NCBI RefSeq assembly: GCF_025998535.1
Contig: NZ_AP024233.1
Coordinates: 2,240,001-2,304,000, forward strand
DNA length: 64,000 nucleotides
Source: Desulfolithobacter dissulfuricans
Lineage (GTDB): Bacteria > Desulfobacterota > Desulfobulbia > Desulfobulbales > Desulfobulbaceae
Direction of reading: 5' to 3'
In this document: positions 1-7,685 of the stretch, one piece after another
How positions within the stretch are numbered: position 1 is the stretch's first letter
Layout of the letters: every line of letters begins with the position of its first letter
Made by a program: the position numbers and the translations under genes
Notes under the pieces: model-generated
What the model was told of the DNA's origin: nothing
Databases searched by the model: none
The model's input: the letters and a program-made list of their open reading frames with translations, nothing else

Positions 1-1
1 A

Positions 2-415
2 GAGGCGCTGAGCCGGGGCGCCCGACATGCGGTGTTCGTCGACCGCTCCCGCCACGCCCTGACCCTGACAGCTGCCAACCTGGAACTATGTTTTGCCTCT
101 CCCCGGGCTACACTGGTCCGCCTCGATCTCTCAAAAGAGAAACATTTCAGGAAACTCCACCGGCCCCTGGCCGATTCACCCGGGTTTGACCTGATCTTTC
201 TCGATCCTCCCTATGAAAAAAACCTGGCACACCACTGTGTGATGATGGTAGAAAAAGCCGGTATTTTGGCTCCTGGAGGGTTGCTCGTGGCGGAAGAACG
301 GCATAGTGTTGTGCTGCCCGAAGTCACAGCCGCTCTCAAGCTCAGAACCAGTCGCCGATATGGAGAAACCGGAATCTGGATCTATGAGGCGGCCACCCAG
401 GCGCCCAACCGCTAA
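2..415 (+). CDS. rsmD: RsmD-like 16S rRNA guanine-N2 methyltransferase (3' part)
   Basis: The gene enters from the left edge; the frame is open from base 2 and ends at 415, so only about the last 137 codons are present. The product would methylate G966 of 16S rRNA using S-adenosylmethionine. The visible part carries the N6/N2-adenine/guanine methyltransferase motif DPPY (in LIFLDPPYEKN) and, near the left edge, the EALSRGA...FVD stretch that in RsmD forms the second SAM-binding strand. It is followed 76 bases later by coaD, the classic rsmD-coaD order in many bacteria. The first internal start (GTG at 32) is not a real start because the conserved frame continues upstream. Confidence 0.88.
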   Translation, partial: EALSRGARHAVFVDRSRHALTLTAANLELCFASPRATLVRLDLSKEKHFRKLHRPLADSPGFDLIFLDPPYEKNLAHHCVMMVEKAGILAPGGLLVAEERHSVVLPEVTAALKLRTSRRYGETGIWIYEAATQAPNR

Positions 416-491
416 CCTCAAAGACCCTCAAAAGCGGGTGTTGCCCGCAACCAGATAACTCGTGGAAGACAAATAATTTTTCTTATTTTTT

Positions 492-1058
492 ATGACAGGA
501 ACCCAGGAGTCAGGCTCGAAAACCATGACCACGCCCCACACCAGTGAACAGACAGTGTGTCGAACACAGCCGAGTTCCATAGCCATCTATCCCGGTACCT
601 TTGATCCCATCACCAATGGCCATGTGGACATAATCAAGCGGGCGCTGCGGCTCTTTGACAAAATCATCATCGCCGTGGCCATCAACGCCCAGAAAACCCC
701 GCTCTTTACCCTGGACGAACGCATCGACCTGATCAGGAGATGCTTCAGCAAGGAAAACGACCGCATAGAGGTGGATGCCACCAGCGGCCTGACCGTGGAC
801 TATGCCATGGAACGCGGGGCCTGTGCCATTGTCCGGGGCCTGCGGGCAGTATCCGATTTTGACTACGAGTTCCAGCTGGCGCTGATGAACCGGAAACTGC
901 AGCGAAAAATCGAGACGGTCTTCCTGATGACCGGTTTCCGCTGGATCTACATCTCCTCGTCCATCATCAAGGATGCGGCCAAACATGGCGGCGATGTTAG
1001 CGGAGTGGTGCCGGCCCATGTCCAGGCCGCTCTGAAACAGAAATACAGCCAGCACTGA
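492..1058 (+). CDS. coaD: Phosphopantetheine adenylyltransferase
   Basis: Catalyses the fourth step of coenzyme A synthesis, ATP plus 4'-phosphopantetheine to dephospho-CoA. The core shows GTFDP (35-39), the nucleotidyltransferase motif TNGH (41-44) and the ISSSIIKDAA motif near the C-terminus. The protein is 188 residues against the usual 155-165; the excess is N-terminal. ATGs at 492 and 525 are both possible, and a GTG at 555 (codon 22) would give a family-length protein; no start has a convincing Shine-Dalgarno. The extra N-terminal stretch contains a diverged copy of the 18-bp repeat found elsewhere in this window (555-572). Downstream the Rieske gene starts 2 bases after the stop, suggesting co-transcription. 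Confidence 0.93.
   Translation: MTGTQESGSKTMTTPHTSEQTVCRTQPSSIAIYPGTFDPITNGHVDIIKRALRLFDKIIIAVAINAQKTPLFTLDERIDLIRRCFSKENDRIEVDATSGLTVDYAMERGACAIVRGLRAVSDFDYEFQLALMNRKLQRKIETVFLMTGFRWIYISSSIIKDAAKHGGDVSGVVPAHVQAALKQKYSQH
555..572 (+). repeat. Diverged single copy of the 18-bp TGTC-N3-GACA repeat at the coaD 5' end
   Basis: Reads gtgtgtcgaacacagccg, 16 of 18 matches to the unit GTGTGTCGAAGACAGACG. It is preceded by CA as in most copies. It is translated as VCRTQP in the N-terminal extension of CoaD, if that extension is translated at all. The changed base leaves a different small palindrome, TGTGT-CGA-ACACA. A tandem partner is not clear: the 18 bases upstream keep only the CAGAC end. Confidence 0.55.
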
Positions 1059-1060
1059 TC

Positions 1061-1501
1061 ATGGGCTCCCGGGAGGCCCGGCGGGGCCAGAACCGCAGAA
1101 CATTTCTCGGTCGCCTGCTCACCTGGGCCACCACCGTTGCCGCTGTGCTCCTGTCCTGGCCGCTTTTCCGCTTCCTTGGCTTTTCCGTCCCGCCAAAACC
1201 GCGCTACGTCACCGTCAAGGCCCCTCTGCCTGCCAGCGGTGTCCATATCGACCGCGACTTTCTCCTCTTTGGCGACAACAAAACCAAAGCCCATGCCGTA
1301 TCGCGGATCTGCACCCATCTCGGATGCCGGGTCAACTTTCTTGAAGACAGGCAGCTCATAGAATGCCCCTGCCATCAGAGCCGATTTACCCCGGAGGGTC
1401 GGCGGATAGCCGGTCCGGCCAGGCGGGACCTGCCCTCCTACCCGGTGGAGATAAAAAGAGACAGTGACGGAACGGTTATCAGCTATATCGTGACCCTATG
1501 A
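1061..1501 (+). CDS. Rieske [2Fe-2S] protein of a cytochrome b complex
   Basis: A 146-residue membrane-anchored Rieske protein, the electron-accepting subunit of a quinol oxidase complex at the outer face of the membrane. A twin-arginine motif (NRRTFL, residues 11-16) precedes a hydrophobic segment (about 20-40), consistent with Tat export and an uncleaved anchor. The cluster ligands are C84-T-H86 and C102-x-x-H105, with C89 and C104 placed to form the usual stabilising disulfide. The stop overlaps the start of the cytochrome b gene (ATGA at 1498-1501), so the two subunits are translationally coupled. No cytochrome c or f gene is adjacent, so the electron acceptor is not shown here. Confidence 0.9.
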   Translation: MGSREARRGQNRRTFLGRLLTWATTVAAVLLSWPLFRFLGFSVPPKPRYVTVKAPLPASGVHIDRDFLLFGDNKTKAHAVSRICTHLGCRVNFLEDRQLIECPCHQSRFTPEGRRIAGPARRDLPSYPVEIKRDSDGTVISYIVTL

Positions 1502-2412
1502 GGACCACCGCACCGCCAGTTCTTCGCCGCCTCCTTGCCGCCCTGCCACGACCCGTCCTCACCGGGCTGACAGCCCTTCCCTGGGGTGGCATGTCGCTGA
1601 TCAGCCTCTATATTTCAGTACTCTCCGGCATTGTCCTTTCCCTCCAGTACGACGTTGCCGAGCCCTTCTATTCCACTGCCACCCTGGAGCTGATCATTCC
1701 CTTCGGTTCCTTCTGGCGGGCCCTGCATTATTTTTCCAGCCAGGCCTTTTTTCTCCTCCTTGTCTGTCATTTCGCCGCCATCCTGGTGAACAACCGGGAA
1801 ACCATATTCAACCGGGCCAGCTGGATACGACTCACCCTCTCCCTGCCGGTGGCCATTCTCCTCCTGTTCACCGGCTATATCCTCCGCGGAGACGCCACGG
1901 GCATGGCTGCCGGGACCATTGGCGAGCACATCGCCCTGGCCGTGCCGGGGCTCGGCCCCCTGATCAACAACCTGCTCTTTGCCCTGTCCACCGGTGGCTT
2001 CAAGCGGGTCTACGCCAACCACCTGATCGGCCTGATGGTACTTGGCGGCTGGTGCGTCTGGCCCCACCTGCGCCGCTACAGGGCCCGCTGGCGCGACCAT
2101 GCCGGTCTCACGCTCATCCTGCTGGCCACTTCCATCCTTCTCACCGCCCCCATGGAGCCGGAACGGTTCGGCATGCTGCATATCGCCGGCCCCTGGTTCT
2201 TCCTCGGCCTCCAGGAGCTCCTGCGTTACATTCCACCCTTCTGGGCCGGGGTGGTCGTGCCGTCCTCACTGGTAGTTCTCCTGCTCTGTATTCCCCTGCA
2301 GGAGAGAGATAAAAACAAAAATAAAAAAAGCTTCTACCTCCGAGGTATCCTGCTCTGGCTGGCAGTCTATGCAGTGCTGACAGTGCGGTGTTACCTGTGG
2401 GTCAAGGGATAA
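1498..2412 (+). CDS. Cytochrome b/b6-type subunit
   Basis: A 304-residue polytopic membrane protein with about seven helices. Two bis-histidine haem pairs are visible: H77/H91 (spacing 14) in the second helix and H175/H190 (spacing 15) in the fourth. The 15-residue spacing in the second pair is the b6f-type arrangement, whereas mitochondrial-type cytochrome b has 14. The C-terminal part (GPWFFLGLQELLRYIPP) resembles the start of subunit IV or the C-terminal half of cytochrome b, but the protein stops early, so it looks like b6 fused to a shortened subunit IV. With the Rieske gene it would form a minimal quinol-oxidising module. Confidence 0.88.
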   Translation: MRTTAPPVLRRLLAALPRPVLTGLTALPWGGMSLISLYISVLSGIVLSLQYDVAEPFYSTATLELIIPFGSFWRALHYFSSQAFFLLLVCHFAAILVNNRETIFNRASWIRLTLSLPVAILLLFTGYILRGDATGMAAGTIGEHIALAVPGLGPLINNLLFALSTGGFKRVYANHLIGLMVLGGWCVWPHLRRYRARWRDHAGLTLILLATSILLTAPMEPERFGMLHIAGPWFFLGLQELLRYIPPFWAGVVVPSSLVVLLLCIPLQERDKNKNKKSFYLRGILLWLAVYAVLTVRCYLWVKG

Positions 2413-2602
2413 CCTCAAGTTCGACAGGAGTGGAGCAAGGGGAAATCTATGCTGCTAACCTGGTTCCTGTCCATGACGCTACGTGAGGGAAAAGGGAGTT
2501 ACGCCGCTGAGCGGTATGCCGTCCTTCAGAGCGTTGGATCGGGGGTAGGGAGTACATCTGCATCGCACCGAAGAGCGGTGCAACGAAAAGAGCTACCTGA
2601 GT

Positions 2603-2631
2603 AAAAAAATTCAGATACACGTAAGTATCTG
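2603..2631 (-). terminator. Rho-independent terminator overlapping the end of the HAD gene
   Basis: On the minus strand a perfect 7-bp stem (CAGATAC / GTATCTG, 6-base loop) is followed within three bases by a T run at 2609-2603. The stem covers the last six codons and the stop codon of the HAD gene, so the terminator is partly coding. It would end the 10.7-2.6 kb minus-strand operon. Between here and the cytochrome b stop (2413-2602) no gene is seen; a second hairpin (GCACCG/CGGTGC) lies near 2565-2582. Confidence 0.75.
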
Positions 2632-3483
2632 GGCGAGTTCCGAGAGCACGATGTCTGGTTGTACTCCGCGCACCCGTGGATCGTCCTCGCGCAACCGGAG
2701 CGAACGGCGATCGCCGGCAAAAAGCCCGGTTCGCCAGCCGACCTGCCGGGCCGGCCAGATATCTTTAAGCATGTCATTGCCGATGTAGAGTACCTCTGTC
2801 GGAGCGATACCCGCCTGACCCAGCCGGGCGGACAGGCGGGTAAAGAGGTGCGCCGAGGGCTTGGCCTCACCCTCGCAAAACGACCACAGGCAGAGATCCG
2901 GACTGAAACCACACCGCTCAGGGGGTGCATGGAGCAGATATTCAAAGAGTTCCAGGGTATAGAACTGGGCATTGGAGAGAATGCCAAGCACAACGGACCG
3001 GTCGCGGAGTTCACCGAGAACTGTGGACAGACCGGGCATGGGCCAGATGGGATTGATCCGGCATTCATAGGATAGCGCCAGCAGCCGGACCTGCTCCTCC
3101 CGGACCCCGGAGATTCCCAGACGCTCCAGGACCCAGAACCAGACAGCGACGATATCCACCTCGGGATACGAAATCCCGGCTTCCTTGCACCGCAGGTGGA
3201 TCTGTTCTATGCGCTGATGGAGAAGGGAAATCCCCTCCCCGGCCACTGCTGCTCCATCCAGGGACGGGATGCCGGCGTCGCGTCCGGCCCGCATGAGGGA
3301 AAGCACATTATCGGTGGCCGCGTCCACTCCCACGTCTCCGGCGGCCGACACAAACAGGGTTCCGTACAGATCAAAGACCAGAGCCCGGACAGAGAGCGAC
3401 TGCAGCCGCACCGGATATCCGGTGGGAACCGGCTCCAGGGGCCGGAGCATGGATGCCATCAACTGTTGCGACCTGGGTTCCAC
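2611..3483 (-). CDS. HAD-superfamily hydrolase, possible glycosyl-phosphoglycerate phosphatase
   Basis: A 290-residue haloacid dehalogenase-like hydrolase. Motif I is FDLYGTL with the nucleophile near residue 38, motif II is the LSN triad in GILSNAQF, and the late acidic motif is YIGNDMLKDI. GTG is the start, 7-8 bases after GGGAG; it overlaps the preceding glycosyltransferase gene by no bases but follows it by 12. The family removes phosphate from small molecules. As last gene of a cluster containing a glucosyl-3-phosphoglycerate synthase-like gene, it is a candidate for the phosphatase that yields glucosylglycerate, but the sequence alone does not fix the substrate. Confidence 0.75.
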   Translation of the reverse strand: MEPRSQQLMASMLRPLEPVPTGYPVRLQSLSVRALVFDLYGTLFVSAAGDVGVDAATDNVLSLMRAGRDAGIPSLDGAAVAGEGISLLHQRIEQIHLRCKEAGISYPEVDIVAVWFWVLERLGISGVREEQVRLLALSYECRINPIWPMPGLSTVLGELRDRSVVLGILSNAQFYTLELFEYLLHAPPERCGFSPDLCLWSFCEGEAKPSAHLFTRLSARLGQAGIAPTEVLYIGNDMLKDIWPARQVGWRTGLFAGDRRSLRLREDDPRVRGVQPDIVLSELAQILTCI

Positions 3484-3495
3484 CTGTCCGTCTCC

Positions 3496-5028
3496 CTAAT
3501 CCACCCGCAGCAGGGTCAATCTTTCCGGGGCCAGAAACCGGTTCAGCAGGATTTCACCATCCAGCTGATCCAGCTTAGTGGCCGTGCTTCCGGCCAGGGC
3601 CTGGTACACCTGCATGAGCCTGGTTCCATAACCTTCCAGGCTGTACCTGGCGGCAAGAATCTCCCGGTTGTGAGCGATGTCTTCCCGGCAGGCTGCCGGA
3701 TCAGGAAAAAAGGTGGGTTCAAGATGCCCGGCTTCCTGCGGATCGGCCACCACCCGGCGCAGGACAATCTCCTGCATCTCCTCGTCCAACCGCCCGAAAT
3801 CAACCCGGTCATTCTGGATCCAGGCCTCGAGGAGCCGCTCGAGGCTGTCCGGAGCCGGCCGACGACCATAGGCTTCCAGGCTCCGCTCAAGACCAGCCCA
3901 GGCCCGGTCACGGATCCTGCCCCGGCCCAGCCATTCCACCGGCACCCCGAGCCGGTGGTACAGCAGCGGTAAGCGGACCCCCTCATCCCGGAACTCATCG
4001 GTTATTTCCGGCAGGTCCCGGCCGCAGACCGGCCGCCCGGCCAACCACGGCTCCAGGAAGGCGAGCCCGAATCCCTCGGCCACGCTGGTGGTCACAAGAG
4101 CACTGGCCTGCCTGAGCAATCCTTCAAAACTCTGTCCCGGACGACGTGAGAGCTCAAACTCCACCGGCAGCCCCAGCTCGGCCGCCAGCCGCTTCCAGGC
4201 CTCGTACCGGGGCCGTTCCCGCGGATTCTCCGGCCCCATGGTGGTGGCAAACCGGTGGCCGGGACCTGCCACCGCCGCCCACAGGAGAAATTCACCCAGG
4301 TTCTTGCGCCGGATGGCCCGGGTGGGATAAAGCCAGAGGTGCTCCGTCTGTCTTCGACACACCGTCTGTCTTCGACACACTGCTTCGGAAACCACCTGGT
4401 CCTCTCCGGCCGGCAGCGAGTCTGGCAGCTGGACAGGATTTGGCAGCCGCCACAGGCATGCCTCATCAACCCCGGCTTCACGGAGGAAAGTACAATCCCT
4501 CCGGTTGAGCACCCCGTAATGGACATGGGCACCGCGGGGATAGAGCAGTCGGGACATGGTAGCCGGATCATGACCGGCCAGTTTATCCAGCATCAGGTGA
4601 TAGTTGGCCGGCCGGCCATCCTCGGCAAAATCGTGGATGTGGAGCAGGAGGTGGTGCCCCTTTTCGGCCAGGCCATGCAGGGCCACGGGCAGGGCCAGGT
4701 TCTTGCCCAGGGAGTGGTTATGGACATGCCAGAGATCCGGCACTCCGCCCAGGGCATCGGTGGCGGCATCCACCATCTGCTGCTCAAGCCGGGCCGGCGA
4801 CACCGGGTCCCGCACCCCTTCATAGAGCAGTCCTGGAAGGACCCGGACCGGGATCGGCAGAGGGTCCGGTGGAGCCTTGCCGGTCAGAACCACCAGAGAA
4901 ACCCTGTAGTCGTCTGTCTTCGACACACCGTCTGTCTTCGACACACTGGCCAGACCGCGAACAGTGTGCTCGATAATCCGGCTCACGCCGCCGGGCTGCA
5001 GATGATAGTGGACTATGGCAATACGCAT
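3496..5028 (-). CDS. Glycosyltransferase family 4-like protein carrying two in-frame repeat insertions
   Basis: A 510-residue GT-B fold glycosyltransferase. The N-terminal domain begins MRIAIVHYHLQPGGVSR, the C-terminal nucleotide-sugar domain begins near LWLYPTRAIRRKN, and the E-x7-E motif EGFGLAFLE is present. Two tandem 18-bp repeat pairs lie inside the gene: one translated as VSKTDGVSKTD after the first helix, one as VCRRQTVCRRQT in the linker just before the C-terminal domain. They sit in different reading frames of the repeat and both preserve the gene frame. The sugar donor and acceptor are unknown; the neighbourhood suggests glycosylglycerate-type solute synthesis. Start ATG at 5028 fits the family N-terminus. 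Confidence 0.82.
   Translation of the reverse strand: MRIAIVHYHLQPGGVSRIIEHTVRGLASVSKTDGVSKTDDYRVSLVVLTGKAPPDPLPIPVRVLPGLLYEGVRDPVSPARLEQQMVDAATDALGGVPDLWHVHNHSLGKNLALPVALHGLAEKGHHLLLHIHDFAEDGRPANYHLMLDKLAGHDPATMSRLLYPRGAHVHYGVLNRRDCTFLREAGVDEACLWRLPNPVQLPDSLPAGEDQVVSEAVCRRQTVCRRQTEHLWLYPTRAIRRKNLGEFLLWAAVAGPGHRFATTMGPENPRERPRYEAWKRLAAELGLPVEFELSRRPGQSFEGLLRQASALVTTSVAEGFGLAFLEPWLAGRPVCGRDLPEITDEFRDEGVRLPLLYHRLGVPVEWLGRGRIRDRAWAGLERSLEAYGRRPAPDSLERLLEAWIQNDRVDFGRLDEEMQEIVLRRVVADPQEAGHLEPTFFPDPAACREDIAHNREILAARYSLEGYGTRLMQVYQALAGSTATKLDQLDGEILLNRFLAPERLTLLRVD
4345..4380 (-). repeat. In-frame tandem 2 x 18-bp repeat (copy A) in the glycosyltransferase gene
   Basis: Two identical units GTGTGTCGAAGACAGACG (minus strand) at 4380-4363 and 4362-4345. 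They are read as VCRRQT twice, in the predicted linker before the C-terminal Rossmann domain. No frameshift or stop results. The preceding bases are CA as in most copies. Confidence 0.95.
4911..4946 (-). repeat. In-frame tandem 2 x 18-bp repeat (copy B) in the same glycosyltransferase gene
   Basis: Two identical units GTGTGTCGAAGACAGACG on the minus strand, base for base the same as copy A but read in another frame, giving VSKTDG then VSKTDD. The site is a predicted loop after the first helix of the N-terminal domain. Identity of copies A and B at DNA level, with different protein output, shows the conservation is of DNA, not protein. Confidence 0.95.
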
Positions 5029-5082
5029 CGCGGGATACCAAGGCTCTGTTGTTTGTATGGGAACTCCGGGGAGCCCCGGCTG

Positions 5083-6072
5083 TCAATGGATACCGAATTT
5101 TTCCCGGTAGGCGGGAATCTCGATCATGGGCGGCCGTTCCTCTTCATAGATCTCATGGATCACCTGTTCGTAGTGATCGCCCTGGACCTGGAACTGGCGG
5201 AGATTGGCGGTCAGTTCCGGCAGGTCACCGACAATGCCGCGCTCCCTGAGTCGCTTCAAAAAGGTCCGGAGAATGCCAAAGGCCATCTTGCCGAGATCCC
5301 GGGTCGGCTGGTGCCGGTGGACCCGCTGATCAAGATCGGTCTGGGCAAAGGCTTCCAGGCCCCACTCCTGGTATACATCGATGAGGTGGGAGGTCTCCAC
5401 CCCGTAACCCACCGGAAAGGGAATACGCTCCAGGATCTCGCGACGGACAGCATATTCACCGGAAAGGGGCTGGATGATCGCGGTCAACTCGGGGAAGAAG
5501 AGGGAAAAGAGAGGCCGGACCAGGATCTCGGTCACCCGGCCGCCACCCGAGGGCCGTATTTCCCGGGAAAGGGCCAGCGGCCGATCGTAGAATGCCTTGA
5601 CATATTTGATCTCGGGCCGGTAGATAAGCGGCGCCACTAACCCGTAGGCGAACCGGGGATGGATATTCTTGATGTCCGCATCCACGTAGACAATGATATC
5701 ACCCTTGAGCTGGTAGATCGCCTTCCACAGGTTTTCGCCCTTGCCCCGCTTGAAGCCCATTTCCGGCAGGATATCGGCCGACAGGTAGACATCGGCGCCG
5801 AAGTCGGCCGCAACTTCCCTGGTCCGATCGGTGGAGCCCGAATCGATCACCGCGATCTCGTCCAGGAGCGGGTAGCGATCCTGGAGCTCGGACTTGAACA
5901 GAACCACCTCCTTGCCGATGGTCTTCTCCTCGTTCAGGGCCGGGATGCAGAGCGAAATGGTCAGGCCCTGTTTCTCCTTTTCCCTGATAAGCCGCAGCAG
6001 ATCCCAGAACTGGCGGTGGTGAAAGGTGTTGGTCTCGATCCAGTTGCCTATATTAAACACAGCACCCTCCAT
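5083..6072 (-). CDS. Glucosyl-3-phosphoglycerate synthase-like glycosyltransferase family 2
   Basis: Likely transfers glucose from an NDP-glucose to 3-phosphoglycerate, the first step of glucosylglycerate synthesis. Of 329 residues, about 38-140 form the GT-A nucleotide-binding half with PALNEEKTIG (44-53), VIDSGSTDRT (75-84) and the metal-binding DAD (131-133). The second half has GYGVETSHLIDVY and HRHQ, as in GpgS proteins. Two starts compete: ATG at 6072, and GTG at 6060 (codon 5), which has GGAGG placed six bases upstream inside the first codons; the GTG start looks better served. The 5' end overlaps the stop of the upstream M20-like gene, so the two are coupled. Confidence 0.85.
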   Translation of the reverse strand: MEGAVFNIGNWIETNTFHHRQFWDLLRLIREKEKQGLTISLCIPALNEEKTIGKEVVLFKSELQDRYPLLDEIAVIDSGSTDRTREVAADFGADVYLSADILPEMGFKRGKGENLWKAIYQLKGDIIVYVDADIKNIHPRFAYGLVAPLIYRPEIKYVKAFYDRPLALSREIRPSGGGRVTEILVRPLFSLFFPELTAIIQPLSGEYAVRREILERIPFPVGYGVETSHLIDVYQEWGLEAFAQTDLDQRVHRHQPTRDLGKMAFGILRTFLKRLRERGIVGDLPELTANLRQFQVQGDHYEQVIHEIYEEERPPMIEIPAYREKFGIH

Positions 6073-7228
6073 CGATGGCGAGCAGTATGCCGATCAACTG
6101 AGCCACCCCGGTCATGATCGGTTCGATCTCCACAAATTCATCCTCATAGTTGACGTTATCGGCGTTGGTGATCCCCACGCCCAGGGCCGGCAGTTCATGC
6201 TCCACATATCCGGACATGATGGAGGAGTAGATGGAATAGCGCGGCTCTATCCCGAGGACCGCCATGATCCTGCGGGTCTGGACCACCAGGGGATGGCTGG
6301 AACTGATCCCGCCGGACCGGGTCCGGGCGATCACCTCGAGATGGGCCGAAACCCCGGCCTGCAGGGCCATCTCGTCAAGAATGCGATTGATCCGGCCGGT
6401 GACCTCCCGGACGATCTCGTCCGAGTCGGAGCGGAGCTGAAACTTGAGCCGGGCATTACGGGCCGGCACCTTGTAGGAGGCGCCGCCGCTGATAGACCCC
6501 AGGATGAGCGCGGTATTGCTCTCCCGGGGCATGTCGATCTCGCGCAGCCTGGTTATGATCTGGTTCAGTACATCGATGGCACTGCGCTGACTCACCTTGC
6601 GGTCCACATGACAGCTTATGGTGCCACCAAGCGAGGCCATGGAGCGAAAATGGAGCCGACCCAGAGAGGCCCCCTCCACCGCGATACCGGCCTTGAGCGG
6701 CAGATCAGTATTGGCTAGAAAAAACCGCAGACCCGACTGGTTTCCCATGTCCAGACTGCGGGTGGCCCCCATCAGCACGATATCATAAGAAAATCGTAAG
6801 CCCAGTCCCTCCAGGATGGTGGGTAGAGTGGCGAGCACAGCCAGACCAAGGATATCATCGGCCACCCCGGGACCACGAATTTTGCCACCACTGACCGTAT
6901 AGGTGTGATCGATGGTGGCCGGAAAGGGGGTATCGCTGTGGGCCGAAACCAGGAGGCATTTTTCCCCGCTGGTGCCGGGCAGAATGGCCAGGCCGTTGCC
7001 GGCCTCATCGGTCGAGCAGTTCTGGAGACCGCATTCGGTGAAACGCTGGACCAGGAAATTGACCCGGTCCTCCTCGCCAAAAGTGGGCCCCGGAATCTCG
7101 CCGATCATGACCACGTTGGCCAGCAGCATTTCCCTGTACGGTTCCAGCGCCTGGGGCAGCTTGCGGACCTGGTCGAGTATCTTTTCCATGGCAAGGGACG
7201 TCATGGCATCATTGGCTGTTTTCTCCAT
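6053..7228 (-). CDS. M20-family peptidase-like protein with altered metal-binding site
   Basis: 391 residues with the M20/M28-like layout: SAHSDT (H97, D99), GPGVADDILG (D124/D125) and a lid-type middle domain. The motif that should hold the catalytic and metal-binding Glu pair reads TRSLDMG (156-162), and the late His ligand position reads NADNVNYEDEF, with Asn. With these changes a normal two-metal peptidase active site is unlikely. The start at 7228 follows GAGGT by nine bases; longer upstream frame is within the cupin gene and was rejected. Its place between a PMI-type cupin and the GpgS-like gene suggests a role in the solute pathway (perhaps binding or hydrolysis of a small molecule), which is inference. 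Confidence 0.72.
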   Translation of the reverse strand: MEKTANDAMTSLAMEKILDQVRKLPQALEPYREMLLANVVMIGEIPGPTFGEEDRVNFLVQRFTECGLQNCSTDEAGNGLAILPGTSGEKCLLVSAHSDTPFPATIDHTYTVSGGKIRGPGVADDILGLAVLATLPTILEGLGLRFSYDIVLMGATRSLDMGNQSGLRFFLANTDLPLKAGIAVEGASLGRLHFRSMASLGGTISCHVDRKVSQRSAIDVLNQIITRLREIDMPRESNTALILGSISGGASYKVPARNARLKFQLRSDSDEIVREVTGRINRILDEMALQAGVSAHLEVIARTRSGGISSSHPLVVQTRRIMAVLGIEPRYSIYSSIMSGYVEHELPALGVGITNADNVNYEDEFVEIEPIMTGVAQLIGILLAIDGGCCV

Positions 7229-7235
7229 TGCATTG

Positions 7236-7631
7236 TTACCTCGGGCTCCGGCCATAGTCGTCTTCAAGTCGTTCGATATCGTCTTCACCAAAATAATCGC
7301 CCAGCTGGACCTCGATAAAGACCAGGTCCTCCTGGTCGTCGTTCTGCACCCGGTGCACAGCCCCCCGGGCAATATCCACCGATTCTCCCGGCCCCAGAAC
7401 CAGGAACCGGTCATCCAGGGTCACACCGGCCCGGCCGGAAACCACCAGCCAGTGTTCCTGGCGATGGCGGTGGCGCTGGAGGGAAAGCCGCTGACCGGGC
7501 AGAACGACGATCCGTTTCACCTTGTGATCCTTTTCGTCAGCCAGCACAGTGAACCTTCCCCAGGGCCTGTGCTCCGTAATCTGGACAGTGTGTCTCTGAC
7601 AGATGAACTCCTGCGTGGTGATGTCACCCAT
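7236..7631 (-). CDS. Cupin protein of the mannose-6-phosphate isomerase type II family
   Basis: 131 residues forming one cupin barrel closely like the stand-alone C-terminal domain of bifunctional mannose-1-phosphate guanylyltransferase/phosphomannose isomerase: PWGRFTVL, KRIVVLPGQRLSLQRH, then HRQEHW and GAVHRVQN. The metal-binding His and Glu of the cupin motif are present. It could supply mannose phosphate for GDP-mannose, which a mannosyltransferase in the same cluster would use. The stop lies 7 bases before the M20-like start and contains part of its ribosome-binding site. The N-terminal stretch EFICQRHTVQITEH contains a diverged copy of the 18-bp repeat. Confidence 0.82.
   Translation of the reverse strand: MGDITTQEFICQRHTVQITEHRPWGRFTVLADEKDHKVKRIVVLPGQRLSLQRHRHRQEHWLVVSGRAGVTLDDRFLVLGPGESVDIARGAVHRVQNDDQEDLVFIEVQLGDYFGEDDIERLEDDYGRSPR
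7588..7605. repeat. Possible decayed 18-bp repeat in the cupin gene
   Basis: Plus strand gtgtgtctctgacagatg matches the unit at 14 of 18 positions. The palindromic arms TGTC and GACA are intact and only the three-base centre and one end base differ; CA precedes it as in other copies. One such match in 64 kb could be chance. Confidence 0.35.
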
Positions 7632-7685
7632 GGTTCCCTCCAGCTGAGCCTTCAGGTTTCGGGGCTGACTGTACCGGTGGCTCTT

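Noticed and set aside
2413-2602. A tRNA or small RNA gene between cytochrome b and the HAD gene
   Set aside because: Two small hairpins are present, but no cloverleaf, CCA end or promoter; one hairpin belongs to the HAD terminator.
4345-4946. The 18-bp tandem repeats as a CRISPR array
   Set aside because: Units are directly joined, have no spacers, are dispersed through coding genes and are only two per site; no cas genes are present.
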